In this document: piece after piece, positions 9,672 through 22,435 of the stretch
Position numbering within the stretch: the stretch's first letter is position 1
Layout of the letters: every line of letters begins with the position of its first letter
Source: Sindora glabra
Taxonomy: Eukaryota > Streptophyta > Magnoliopsida > Fabales > Fabaceae
Length of the DNA stretch: 64,000 nt
Direction: 5' to 3'
Assembly: GCA_020226215.1 (NCBI GenBank)
Contig: CM035235.1
Span: forward strand, 38,675,457 to 38,739,456
Notes under the pieces: generated by a model
Told to the model about the DNA's origin: nothing
The model's input: only the letters and a program-made list of their open reading frames with translations
The model's database searches: none
Made by a program: the position numbers and the translations under genes

Positions 9672-10280
9672 CTATTCAGAGATGTAGAGCATGTTCTTCT
9701 CTGCCTTTTGAGTATATTAAGATGTCATTAATAAATATAATTATGAATTTATCCAAGAATGGTCTAAATATCTTATTCATTAGATCTATAAATGTAGCTA
9801 GTGCATTAGTGAGACTAAAAGACATAACTAGAAATTCAAAATTACATATCATGTCTTAAATGCAATTTTAGCCATATCTTTTTCTCTAATATTCAATTGA
9901 TGATATTTTGATTGTAAGTGATCAATCTTATAAAAGTACCTTAGTCTTTGTAATCAATCAAATAAATCATTTGAGGCAATGAATATTTCTTTGATGGTCA
10001 CCTTATTTAACTGCTAATAATCAATGCATAGTCTCATTAATATATCCTATTTTTTAGCAAATACCATTAGAGCTCCCATGGTAAGGTATTAGGATAGATA
10101 AATCCCTTGTCCAATAATTCTTTTAATTGGCTTTTTAGTTCTTTTAATTTAGCTATAATCATATGGTATAGGAAGATTGATATAGCTTCTGCTTTTAGAA
10201 TAAAGTTAATTTGGAATTTAGTTTCCTAATCAAGTCGGAGTCCAAATGGGTCCTTAGGAAATACATATAAAATTTTTTTC
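9672..10280 (-). pseudogene. Gypsy reverse transcriptase fragment
   Basis: The - strand translation gives KELLDKGFI, then a CIDYQQLNKVTIK motif, YHQLNIREKD, FSLTNALATFIDLMN and finally FINDILIYSK near 9722-9745. The last is the RT active-site box with its first Asp changed to Asn, a G-to-A type transition. Together these are diagnostic of plant Ty3/gypsy RT. The translation stops at the SIRE boundary. Confidence 0.88.
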
Positions 10281-10489
10281 ACATCAAGTATATTTTTATC
10301 CTTTATTTCTTTATTATTGTTGATGTGTATCATTGCCAACTATGTCACACACCACTTACGTAAAAAAAAAATTTGTGGCTAATATTAGTGCATCCATATT
10401 AGAAGGTTATTCTTCTAGAAATTTTATTATGTTATGTTCATGAATTTACAAAGTTTTGATTTTTTTGAAAAGAATTTATAGGAGCTCAA

Positions 10490-10740
10490 TGGGTTGCTAG
10501 CCAATCCATTCCTAAGATTATATCAATATCGATCACATGTAGGATCATTAAATCTATTGGTAAAGTATAAGTACTTATTTTTATTATACAAGTTTTTCAA
10601 TGCTTGTGTGGCTTTTTTTATTTTGGCTTATTATGGTGCTTTCTATTAAAAGGATTTCTAGAGTATCCTTAAAAAAATTAAGAGATAAAAAAATTGGTTA
10701 CACCATGATCGAATAAAACCTAGTAATGTTATTCTATTAT
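10490..10740 (-). pseudogene. Gypsy retropepsin-like protease fragment
   Basis: The - strand reads DIDIILGMDWLATH at about 10545-10490, the conserved end of the gypsy protease region. An H-G-V-T-N-F-type trace upstream (about 10700) marks the decayed active-site area. Linkers are broken by stops. Confidence 0.65.
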
Positions 10741-12096
10741 TTTCTAAATTTTACTTGTTACCACTTTATTGGATGTTGACCTCTGACTTTGTTAATGTAA
10801 ATAATCTTCTTGGCACTTCCATTTATGCTTATGCTCTATGTCCATTAATTTTTTTCAATTTGTAGAGTTAGGAGATTGAATGGACACTATTTTTAGGGGA
10901 TTAAGTGTTGATTCCATAGTTAAGGCTTTTAGAAGTTCAAAGGTACATTTGCATGCTTTGTGTCATAATTATCTAAATCTAAAACAAGCTCTAATCTTTA
11001 AGTTATCACTTTTAAGGAGATATTGATGGTATATAGGGTAAAAAGGTGACATATGAATTAAGCTCCCTACCCATTGATTTAGTGAGGCTTGATTTGTCTT
11101 TTCTCTTAAGGGAATGTTGCTAGACTAGTGATAAACATAAAACTAAATAGACACCATTAATTTGTTTGATTGTTTTTTCTAATGGAAGGATGACACATAT
11201 CTACTCATACTAGTTTTAGATATTTTAAACTTCTTCCTGCTTCCTTTATCCATATCACATTCTCCTTTTCTCCTTGGAACATAACTCACAAATCTTGATT
11301 TAAGGCATCTTGATAAGTGGCTATGGGTATGAAAAATGTTTGAAATATTAATCCTTTAATCCTCAGACAAATTTTTCCACCTTGGCTCCTTTAATGAATA
11401 TAAACTATCTTCTGTATCATGATAATCATGTGAACTGAGCATCAAATTCTACCATGGTTCACCCTTATTGTTCCAATTATTGAAAGTCTTATGTTTTTTC
11501 CTTTCAAAAGTTTCGTGGTAAAAATCATTCCATAAATTTATTTTGGAATATTTTCCATGTGAAAGATAGAGTTATCACTTCTCTTTTTTCCTCTTAGCTT
11601 ACAAACAAGTAAGAGCAATGTCATCAAGTTGATATCCTACCAACTCAGTTAATAAGGTCTCAAAACATCTTAACATGCTACTAAATTGTTCAATTTAATC
11701 TAAAAATTGATATGAATCTACTAAATAATCTATTTCAATCTACCTTAGGCATTTCAATTTTAATAACTCATGCATGATTCAAGTTCTTTCTCTTAGCTTT
11801 TCTTATTAAAGTGGTAGTAATTGATAGCAATTAGTTCTACACTCTTGGTTTTGGGTGAGTACTTCTACTAGCTACCTAAGTATTTGCTATAACATGAATG
11901 CCTCTGATGGGATTTTAGGGGTATTTACCGATTCATTGGGGATTTTTGCTTGTGATCTTAAATTGGATGAATTTAAGTTCTCTTGACTTTCAACCATAAG
12001 ATCCTTTATGTGGATACATAAGTAAAAATTCTCAATTTAAATACTAATACCTAACCTTCAAATAGGCATCCTTGGTAAACAGGTGCCAAGACTATA

Positions 12097-12108
12097 CTTT
12101 GATACTAA
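12097..12108 (-). promoter_or_regulatory. Degenerate primer binding site of the antisense gypsy element
   Basis: On the - strand TTAGTATCAAAG resembles TTGGTATCAGAG, the usual gypsy PBS. Its place just before the gag region supports the element orientation and suggests that its 5' LTR lies at coordinates above about 12110. I could not define the other end of that LTR. Confidence 0.5.
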
Positions 12109-12110
12109 CT

Positions 12111-14749
12111 ATAGCAACCCTATATATATAATATAAGGATCCATTTTAATTATTTTGATTTAATAAAAAATCAAGATGAGTATGTGTTTACTATTAAGGG
12201 TTGTTTACTACTATCATTTTTTTATTTCATCATTTCTATATGTAAACTAGTATGCGGTTGCTTTTAACATGTACTTGTATTACTATATGGATTATTGATA
12301 TAAAACTAAACCATTGTTATGCAATAAAAGGAGCATTAATCACAAAGGTGTCACTATTTCCTTTTTTTTCCTAAATGCTTCACAAACAAAAAGAAATATT
12401 CATAAGTACTAGTTATTAAGAAATATTCACAAACAAAAAGAAATATTCATAAGTTAAAGAAATCTTGTCACAAAAACTAGAAACTACATCATTAGATATA
12501 TTAAATGGTGACAATTATTTTAACCCCTTTGACATACATTTTCTTTCTACTTATTACTTAAAATATTCATTACTCAAGTTCAGTAAGAGTTCATTATGCT
12601 CCTTTACTTCTTTAAGCATTTATGGTGAGAATGCTACCGTGGTAGTAAAAATAGAACTATATCTCAAAAGAGACTACATCACACTAATAACATCTACAAA
12701 TAACTAAATAACCTATCAAAGTATCCTATGTTGATAACAATTACAATGTTTGGATTAACTATCGATTCTATTCATGCATCATACAAGACCTTGCCTTCAT
12801 AAAGTCCATAAAGACTAGAAAATGAAAAACACACACTTATAGTCCTAAATGGGTCACTAATGATAGTATATTATGTATCTTTAAGATGGACATGTTTACC
12901 TATAACAAGTGAAATACTTATGGGAGTGCTTACACTAAAAAGATCAAAATTTATAGTTAATAAAAAATGTTATTTTTTCCTATAGTATAAATATGTACAA
13001 TAAAAATTCATAACAAAAATCAAGTATGTATAATATTTTATGATAAATGTAAGAAGTAAATTATACAATGATTTACCTTATTTGTCCATCATCCTCTTTA
13101 TACCACCTTACTTTATTCTTCTATAATAAAGTCTTTCCTAGTTAGGCCTAATTGGTAATTACAATAGTAATTCCACTTATTTTTTATACATGGAACACAT
13201 TTAGCATAGCTCAGATATCCCAGTCATTACAAATATAGCTTATATCATAATGAGGCATCTAATAATTCATTATACACAAAGATAAGGTCATGAGATATCA
13301 ATTATCAGATAAATAATTAATAAACTAAGTTTTCTTAGAAATTTAAGTCCTTATAATTAAAATAATATGAAAACTAACTGATATATATGAAATTTATTGT
13401 TGTTTTGGTTTAGTGAGGTTATCTAAAGACTTATTTAGTCAACCAATGTCAATATTATAATAATGTTTATGATTTATATATACTAAAACCACAATAAACA
13501 TCCTACAACCTTTAATTCCCTTGTACTCCTAAGTTTTACCTTTCTTAATTAAATTCTCAATTTGACATAACCTCAAACTTGTATAACAAACCTCACTTTT
13601 ATTATTTAGAAGTAATTAAAGAAATCAGATTTGTAAACACTAAAACCTTATACTAAGTTCAATCTAAATGACCTATTATTTGTTCCAACATTAATGACAT
13701 TATTCTGGTTAGGCTTAACATAATTATGACTAGGTCACTTAATGCATTAGGTGCCTTATTTTCATTATTGTTTGTATATTAAATTTTTATCTTATTTAAT
13801 AGTGCTAGTGTAAAGTGCTACTCAAAGTTCACTTATAAGTTTGTAATTTTCAACTACTAGTATATCATCACTATTACCACCATTACTGCTACTTTATATT
13901 TGCATATTTTTTATCCCTATATTTCTTAATAATCATTTCATTTACTACATTAGAGGTATTACATACCATTATCACTACTACCCCTTATCCCTATTTTATC
14001 ATAAGCAAAAAAGAAAGAATAATGAATCAATAAAGTATAAGGAAATCATAAGAAATTAGAAAGGATCCAAAAAAAATCCATAAAACAAAAATGATAAAAA
14101 AAAGAACAAAAAATATCCAATGTTTATATAGTAATAATAAAAAATTAAATGTCAAAGTATAATATCAAAGCACCAAATCTAAAAATTGAAAGTAAAGCAA
14201 TAATCTCTTTAGGTTAGGCATAATATAATAAAACTAATTAGCATCACCATCACTTGCATCCATGTCACCTCCATCGCTTTCATCATCATCCATCGAGATA
14301 TCAAAGTGGGGAGTAATACAAAGCATGTGGTGCTTAAGATGATCCATAAAGACTTTCATTTTACAAACATCCTTTTTAACCCCATGAAACTATGTATCAA
14401 GAGAGCTAACACAATTTTTAAAGGAATTGTCCAAGTTTTAAATCACTAAAATCTTGCAAAGATTTAGTATATGGCTCTTAGGTTTCCTTTTGAGCACTTA
14501 AGTTTTAGACATGTTATTCTAATTATTTCCTTTAAGCTTCCAAAGCCATTTTTTTGGCTCTTTATAAACCTATTTAATATAGGTTTTAGGTTTTCTTTAC
14601 CATTCCCTTTCTTTTTAAGCATAAGCCATTCAACTTAACATTGTTTAACCCCCTTTGAATGGCTACTTGTATTCCCTAGTAATCCTTAAGACATCAATAC
14701 CTTCATTTTAAATTATAAAAGTAATAATAAAACTATAAGGCTAGGGTCC
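12111..14749. other. Gene-free AT-rich sequence, possibly LTR of the antisense gypsy
   Basis: No coding sequence is supported. The first part should contain the 5' LTR of the antisense gypsy, but no boundary is clear. A 27-base unit (CACAAACAAAAAGAAATATT and flank) occurs twice, at about 12380 and 12428. Around 14230-14400 the - strand has a short frame ending in an acidic Asp/Gly/Ser tail that might be a decayed protein end. Confidence 0.4.
14745..14749 (+). repeat. 5-bp target site duplication, left copy (solo LTR)
   Basis: GGTCC precedes the TG of the solo LTR and is repeated exactly at 17275-17279. Confidence 0.75.
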
Positions 14750-17274
14750 TGTTACATTCTCTTTAAAATATAGTAAATTAAAATTTATTTTGAAAAGAGG
14801 AATAGTAGTAATCATCAGTAAATTCTATTAAATTAAAAATTTTAAGTATGAATAATGACACAAAATAAAGTTATCAATTTAATGAATATAGGAATATGAA
14901 TTTTATAAGAATTGGATGAGAAAAATTAAATAAAATCATAAGGCATAAAGTTTCAAGTTATTATAAATGAGTATGTAAGTATAGAAGAAATTTATGAAAG
15001 AGTTTTCAAAAATGTCCCTTAAGGGACACTATTTTTCATTTTAAATGACAACCCTCATCTTCTCCCTTATTTCTATCATCTCCACTTATACCCTCCCTTA
15101 GCTCTCTTTCTTTCTTCTTCTTTTTCATCCTCTCATTATAAAATCAAGTTAGTTTTAATCTCTTCATCCAATCAAGGTAAGAACATTATCTTCATTAAGA
15201 TTTTTTATTTTTCTTTCATTAATGAGGGGATTAGGGATTATTTAATTTCATTGAAAGCTTGGAATCCTAGCCCAAGGATTCTCAAATTTTTAGTGAGATT
15301 AAGCTTGAAAAGCCTTCAATATACTTTCCTAGTAATCTCTTTTATACAAGGTGAGTGGATACTCTATCCATTCTTATTAAATTGAAGAAAAATGAGTTGA
15401 AATGCAATGTTTTGAATTTTCTGACGTTGATTGGTGATATAAATGATATATGATGATATTTATGAGTTGATGGTATTTGGTTGAGTGTTAAATGCATTGA
15501 AAAGTTTGATTTTTCAAATGAATAATGAAATTACAAATGGAATTTGGAAAATCCCAACTAATAATCGGGTATATACTTGATTATATCCTAAAATATGAAG
15601 TTTGGATGAGGTACTTGTATAAATTCTTGATTATGAAGCTATAAGGTGCTTTATGGATGCTAGTACTTAAGTATAAGCATCTTAAGTTACCTCTAGGCCT
15701 TGATACTCAACTATAAGTAGTGTAGTCATCTTTAAACCTTTGGGCTCAAGTATAGAGTCAATTATACTAAAATTTTCTTGAAAATTCATGTCATTTAAGG
15801 GTTTAACATAGGATGTATGCTTTCTAAACACCATAATATAATGAAGTATGATGAATAAAGATGAGATGCATGAATTGTGATCATGAAGAGTGGAATTTTG
15901 CTAATATGTCAAATAAATGTAAAAGAGATTGTATTGTTATTTATGCATTAAAATGTAATATGTAACCATGCATGGAGGTATGGTATCTTATGATAATTGT
16001 GACTAATAAGGCTTATAACCTAGTAAGAGAAAGGAAATCTTTAAGCCTATTTGTGAATTAAGAAATATGAAAATAAGGCAATATGAACACCAGATGATTA
16101 ATTCTCAATGTAAGGTGGATAAGGTATAAGATTAGTTCGAGAGTCACAAGGTAGATTCATATATTTATCTATTACTTATTACTTAAAATGTGATATAGAT
16201 TGAGATATGATTGATCTTAAATTTTTATGTTTGATACATTGGTGATGGAATGAGAAAGGCTATTTGAAATTTAATTGCATTATAATTGATTATATGATGA
16301 GTCTTATAGGAAGGTGATCTAGTAGGCAAGCTATTATGTTATATTATTTATTTTTAATAAAGTATTTACTCATTAAACCCCAAACTCACTCCTTTGTAAT
16401 TTATTTTGCAAATTCTCTAGTTGAGCCTTTACCACCACCTTTTTAGAGTTAGAGCACATGGAAGCTTATTATTTTTTATTATATGGTAGCATAAGATATT
16501 TATACATAGAATATATTTTAGACCTTATTCTATTGGAAGGCTTAGGTAAAGGAAATACATAAACTAGATTCCTTATGAGTTAGTTAGACTAGTTCATCAT
16601 TATTATGGAAGGATTATAAGCAAATCCAACTTTCTTATCTTTTGTAAACCCTTTTAATGTTGTTGAATGGAATGCCCTCTATCTCAATTGTCATATTCCT
16701 TCCTTCTTATATAAATCTCCATTAATTAATTAGGAATGCAATTGATTATGTGATGAGTCTTATAGGAAGGTGATCTAGTAGGCAAGCTATTATGTTATAT
16801 TATTTATTTTTAATAAAGTATTTACTCACTAAACCCTAAACTCACTCCTTTGTAATTTATTTTGCAAATTCTCTAGTTGAGCCTTTACCACCACCTTTTT
16901 AGAGTTAGAGCACATGGAAGCTTATTATTTTGTATTATATGGTAGCATAAGATATTTATACATAGAATATATTTTAGACCTTATTCTATTGGAAGGCTTA
17001 GGTAAAGGAAATACATAAACTAGATTCCTTATGAGTTAGTTAGACTAGTTCATCATTATTATGGAAGGATTATAAGCAAATCCAACTTTCTTATCTTTTG
17101 TAAACCCTTTTAATGCTGTTGAATGGAATGCCCTCTATCTCAATTATCATATTCCTTCCTTCTTATATAAATCTCCATTAATTAATTAGGAATGCAATGG
17201 TTAAAATTAAAATAAGCCAATGGAGACTAGGAAGTGGGTTTCATGTCAATCATGATCAAGTTAAGGTCGTGACA
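14750..17274 (+). mobile_element. Probable solo LTR (2525 bp, gypsy-like)
   Basis: It begins TGTTACATTC and ends GGTCGTGACA. The TGTTAC / GTGACA ends are near-inverted repeats with TG...CA termini, and GGTCC flanks both sides. No internal coding region is present, as expected after LTR-LTR recombination. TG...CA ends plus a 5-bp duplication indicate an LTR retrotransposon. The length and the TGTTACA start fit Ty3/gypsy, but I cannot name the lineage. It contains a 456-bp tandem duplication (16284-17195). I could be wrong if the GGTCC match is chance. Confidence 0.72.
16284..17195 (+). repeat. 456-bp tandem duplication
   Basis: Two direct copies, about 16284-16739 and 16740-17195, are offset by 456 bases (for example GTCTTATAGG at 16301 and 16757). 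I count about six mismatches by eye, so the duplication is young relative to the decayed neighbourhood. It lies wholly inside the probable solo LTR and ends close to its 3' terminus. Confidence 0.92.
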
Positions 17275-17279
17275 GGTCC
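17275..17279 (+). repeat. 5-bp target site duplication, right copy (solo LTR)
   Basis: GGTCC, identical to 14745-14749. Confidence 0.75.
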
Positions 17280-20200
17280 AAATGGATGACAAATAACACC
17301 GACTATTCATTGCATAATTATAAATGGCATATTAATTGATACATTTTTAAGCATTCCACATAAGGTGTAATTAAACATCATTTGCAACATTGAAATTCCC
17401 AATTTTACATAATAATATTTCACTTATAATGGATAGAAGTATAACAAAAAAACACCAAAATGACTGTTAGGTTTCGTATGAATAAATTCAGTAAAAAAAT
17501 TAAAGGTTTTTTTAAACTTACCAAGGATCCATATGAAAGATCATAAATTAGGTGATAACAATTATACCTTTTTAGCATGAATAAGTTCAAATCAATTAAT
17601 CTTATTGGAACTGAATACAAGAGTGTGGGTACAAATCCATTTTGTTTTTGCATAAATGATCCAATCATTACCACATGAACAATTTTGTCATAAATGCATA
17701 AATGATCTAATCACAAATGCATGTATGTTCTAAAGAGTCATAAGCAACAATTATTTGGATGAATTATAAATACAATCAAATTAAAACTATGTCTCTATGA
17801 TATCCATATAATAAGGCAAAGATTCCTATCAGTATTAGATAAGGACACTCTTAGATAAATGCAATGTTAATTGCAAGCTTTTTTAGTTTTAAGATTGCTC
17901 TTTCTACTTTCAATTAACCTTAGGTGCTTCATATCTAATAAAATATTTAGGTTTCTCATTATTAGAAAGATTTCTATTTGATTAATAGATTGATTACAAT
18001 ATTTAACCAAATTTATTTTAATCAATGAGATAATTAGGTTGAGTTTTAACTAAGCTTAATAACAATTTTGGCTAACAATCAACCCATATCGAGTGTTAGC
18101 TAAGTATAATCTAATCATATTGTGCTATTATTTAGTAAAGCCTAATCATATTAGGCTTATAATAATTAAGAGCTTTAGTTTGACAAAAAGTTTCTAATTA
18201 CATTCCAATCCTAAAGTTTTCACTTGCTCTTTAAGTGCAACCTTTAATAATTGTTGAACCTAAACAAAATTAAAAATTACTAGTTTATTGAAAAATTTTA
18301 TAGTATAAGCTAATGAACGAGGTCAAACCCCTAGTGATCCATTTAATACATCCTTTCACATTCAATTACTAAGTATGATTACAGAATTATTTAAGCCTTT
18401 TATATTAGAAAAAAAATAAAAGAAGTAAATGGAAATAGAAGTGAAAATTAATTTTATACACTTAAGTAATTAAGTAAATAATATACAAATAAGATGCAGG
18501 AATATAAATAGAATTGAATTAAAAGGGATTTGATTTAAAATTTAATAGAATTCAATACTAGAAATAGAATGTAGATTTAACACAAAAAAATAACAAAGCA
18601 ACACAATTGACCTAAGAAAATTGAAAATTCCTTAATAGATCATAATATATTTGATAATTACAATTAATTTTTCTATCTAAAATCATCTAGAATCCCTATA
18701 ATGATTCATGGATTCTATGTTGGATAACCATCTTGAATTTAATCAATTTATATTAGTATAATTAAGTAACTACTATAATCCATAAAGTTAGATCTAAATC
18801 AATTTGAATATAGAATTCAACTAAATTAAAAGACTAAACCAGAAACTTTTGGCTTAATTATTCAACCCTCTATTCTTGTAAGAAGAATGATGCTTAACTA
18901 ACTAAAATTCAAAATAAAACTAGATAGATATCATAACTTACATAAATGAATATAGATTATACCCAATCAGTATCCAATTCATACAATTCTAGAAAATTAG
19001 ATAAGAAAATTAAGGAAAGAGGAAAATGAATTAACAAAAGTTGACATTACTGCTCAAGATCTCACAATCCAAACCAAAATGAGTCTCAAATTCCTTGAAT
19101 CAATTCAAAAATTAGCTTCTATAGATGAAAAGAAGAAACTTAGAGATAAGAGAAAAAAATTGTCTAGAATTGTATATTCTTGTCTTTAGAGGAACAAACC
19201 GTATAATCTAATTTTCTGTCCTACGAAAGCTAACAAGTTAAGTTGGTATACTTCTTAGGGTTATAAAAAAATAAAATCTCCCAAATTTTAAAAGTGCAGA
19301 ACCTAATTTATAGAATAATACACTACAAGAGTTACTATAGTAAAATCTCATGAGTTTGAATTCTAGCCACTGTAAAACCCCTAAGACTATATAGTTTAAC
19401 AAAATGCCAAACATGAAAGTTATTGGGCTAGGTCTTAGGCAAATTAGACACTAGTTTCACCTCGATTGGACCTCTGAAACTCTAGATATGGTCCAAAAAT
19501 TAAGATTGGTTTAACTTAGGCAGAAATAGAGCATCAAATTCATGAACATTTTCAATCTTCCAAATGTTTAAACTAGGCTTCAATAAAAAATATGAAAGTT
19601 GTAGAGATTTTTCTAAGTTTTCCAATGATATAAAGATCAGCCAAATTCAACATTTAAAACTCTAAAATAGTGTAAAATTCCAATATTAACTAAATAATTT
19701 CAAAATATTATAAAACTAAACATTTGCAAACTACAAACTCATGGATTGGGTTCACAAACTTTTTCTAATTTTTTTTTAAAAAAAATTAGGCTTTTAAAAT
19801 AATTTTAAGTTTATACTAGCAATTGTAAATTCAAATGTCACACATTTATTGCATTTTTAATCCATTTCAACAATTCAAGACTAAATAAACTATAATAAAA
19901 ATTTATTAACTTTGAAATTATTAATTTAGAAATAAAATCAATAACTTAGAAATAATTTATTTAAGTTAAGCTAAGTTGAAAGATAAAGAATTAAGTTTAG
20001 AAGGGAGTATTGGATTGGTTACATGAAGATTTATATAGAATGTTAGCTTAATTTAAAAGTGAAAATGTAAAAAAAAAAATATGAATCTGTTTGTGGATTG
20101 TCAACTGCTTTAAGTCTATATTTAAATAAATTTGTATTTTACAAGTCTTAATGCATTTTTTTTAATGGACTCGTGGACCTTTCCATAAATTCAAGTCCAT

Positions 20201-20298
20201 TTCAATGGCTCTAAAAAAGAGCTATCATTGAATATGGTCCTTACCATATCCTCTCAATACCTATTTTTTTTCTTGATAATCCATTTTATTAAGGTTTT
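17280..20298. other. Gene-free AT-rich sequence
   Basis: No coding sequence is supported. A short perfect hairpin (AGCCTAAT / ATTAGGCT) lies near 18137-18155. At about 19400-19660 two diverged units, each with ATGAAAGTT followed about 60 bases later by an AAACTCT-type end, look like a dispersed LTR-type repeat on the + strand; family not identified. Confidence 0.4.
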
Positions 20299-20607
20299 CT
20301 AAGAGATAAGAATCTTACATTCAATACCATTCTCATTACAACAATAAGTAAAGCTATGATTTTCAAATTCTTCATAATGATCACTTTCTATAGTTACAAT
20401 GTTTACTATTTTTTCATTTTGAATAAACTTAGAAAGTTTTCTAAAGGCTTGAAAGGTCTCACTCTTATAAGTAAGAAATAACATACAAGTGAATCTTAAG
20501 TGGTTAATAATATTCACAAAAATGTAATTATTGCCATCATAACCTTTAACTTTGAATGGACTAATTGAGTCTATATGAAGTAATTGAAATGATCTTGATG
20601 TAGACAT
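20299..20607 (-). pseudogene. Copia integrase core fragment
   Basis: This 102-codon stretch contains LLHIDSISPFK (first catalytic Asp region), FRKLSKFIQNEK, and IESDHYEEFEN, the second catalytic Asp with the usual Gly-Gly-Glu changed to Tyr-Glu-Glu. It ends at NENGIE before the catalytic Glu. It is the best-preserved part of the antisense copia fragment. Confidence 0.85.
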
Positions 20608-21735
20608 AACTTTTTTTGGCTTAAAAGAAACCTTTATTTCTTTTCATTTTTAGCAAGCATTACATAATTTATCTTTGTTGTATATTGGTTTTAGCAATCC
20701 ATTAATTAAGTCATTCCTAAAAAAATTTCCAATAATATTCGTGCTTGCATGACTAAGCCTCTTACGCTAAAGCCATGAATCCTTATTCACACTAACTAGA
20801 TTTTTAGAATCTAAATATGGCTCATTGTCAAAATCTATCTTATAAATATTATTATATCTTTTTCTGATCAATTTAACATGTTTATCATTTTTATTCTTAA
20901 CTATGCAACAAGTGGAATAAAATGTGACTTTGTTTAATGTAACTTTGTTTCCCTCATTGTGAAGTTAAACTTATGCTTTTTTACCAACCTTACTTATACT
21001 AATCACTTTTCCATTTTCATTGTTTGTAAAGGTCATATTTTCTCCATCTTTAGGTGTTAAAGAGAATAATTTAAATTTATCGCTAGTTATTTTCCTTGAA
21101 CACCTACTATTCGAGTACTACATATTACTTTGTGACCTCATGCATACTTGCAAAAAAAAATTACTGTTTGACATTTAATGTTCAAATTACTTTCATTCCT
21201 TTTAAATTAGTTTCGTTAGATGTTTCTTTTAGAACTTAAACTTTCTTTACTCTAACATGGGCATTTCTTTTGTAAGAATAGGAAAGAATACCATGACCTT
21301 TCTTTCTAAAATAGAAACAAGTGATGTTAAGTTGATTTTTTATAACAAAAAGGTTTTTGTAAAATGAGATTTTCACATTAGGTTTATAACCAAGACCTTT
21401 TTTTTTATTGAAACTACAATTCGATTTCTAAGTAACACATCAAGAGCTTCCTTTCTTTTTCAAATTCCTAGGAGTTTTGTTTAAATCATCTAGTTTTTAT
21501 TTTAGACCTTCACAAAAGGCATCAACTTGTGATTCTTTCTTATGGCTTTTAATTTCTTCAATTAATTCATTATTTTCCTTTTTTAGGTTTTCAATTTCTT
21601 CTTCCAAAGATTATATGATCTTGTTTTAAATACTAACATTCATTTTAGCCTTAAGTAACTTATCACTAGGCTTTATAAATGTTTTATCAATATCATTATC
21701 ATTGGAGTGCTCAAAGATAGACTCATATATTTTAT
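20299..21735 (-). mobile_element. Antisense Ty1/copia fragment: gag end, protease, integrase start
   Basis: Reading from 21735 down, the - strand shows a coiled-coil-like gag tail (about 21735-21480), a decayed CCHC knuckle (about 21310), a protease area whose D-S-G is lost but whose flanking sequence is recognisable (about 21150-20980), the pre-integrase HAS region (about 20740), and the integrase core. No RT follows, so the fragment is truncated inside integrase. It resembles the SIRE/Tork polyprotein but is more decayed than the copy at 1-9671. Confidence 0.82.
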
Positions 21736-22421
21736 CATGGTTATAATGTGAATTCCAAGAATAAAAAAGAGCATCAACATATACCAAAGGGACTAATGAC
21801 AAGAGCTAAAGCAAAAAGACCAAGGAAAGACTTTAAGGGTTATCAAAGAAAGGTCAGATGCATGAGGAAGTAAATCTGGAGGTGTAAAGAGGAGCTTGGA
21901 CTAAATGTATTTTAGTTAACCTTGTATAAATGGATAGTATAGTTGACTATTAGACTCAAAGTTTCCCTTTGCTTGCTCATAATCGACTACCTTATTCAAT
22001 TTCTATGGTAGAGCTTATCTTTACTTGCCTATAGTCATAAGCAGGCTTGATATGTAACAAGCTTTATTTCTAGATTAGGCATAATAAGTCTAATTAAGGC
22101 CCAATTTGCTTGATTACTTTTTAACTTAAGAACCAATTTGAAAAGGGTTGTTCCTCATTATTAGAACTTTTGACATTTATGAAATTAAAGAATTCCTTAT
22201 GAGCATTTCTATTTATGGTTTTAGCAAGAACTTCAAACTCATTAATGGTAATTCAACCTTTATGGTGTCAATTCTTACTTATCAAATGATCAACATCCTT
22301 TATGGTGTAAATTCTTCTCACTTGTCGTTTCCTTTCTTTTTTATTCCAAAACATAACATGATTGTCCTTTTTCAATTTCATTTCTGAATTAGGATGATCC
22401 AATCCTAGGAATTCATATCAT

Positions 22422-22435
22422 TTGGTTATCAGAAC
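22422..22435 (+). promoter_or_regulatory. Putative primer binding site of the + strand gypsy element
   Basis: TTGGTTATCAGAAC resembles the TTGGTTATCAGAGC form of the plant gypsy primer site. It lies upstream of gag in the right orientation. Confidence 0.5.

Larger units (their letters stand above)
9672..12110 (-). mobile_element. Antisense Ty3/gypsy element: gag, protease and part of RT
   Basis: On the - strand, reading from about 12096 down to 9672, a decayed gypsy polyprotein is visible: a PBS-like site, a weak gag region (about 12060-10900), a retropepsin-like region (about 10740-10490) and RT (about 10280-9672). RT is cut off by the SIRE LTR, so the rest of this element should lie left of the window. 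Many stops and frameshifts are present. It is older than the SIRE element that interrupts it. Confidence 0.8.
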
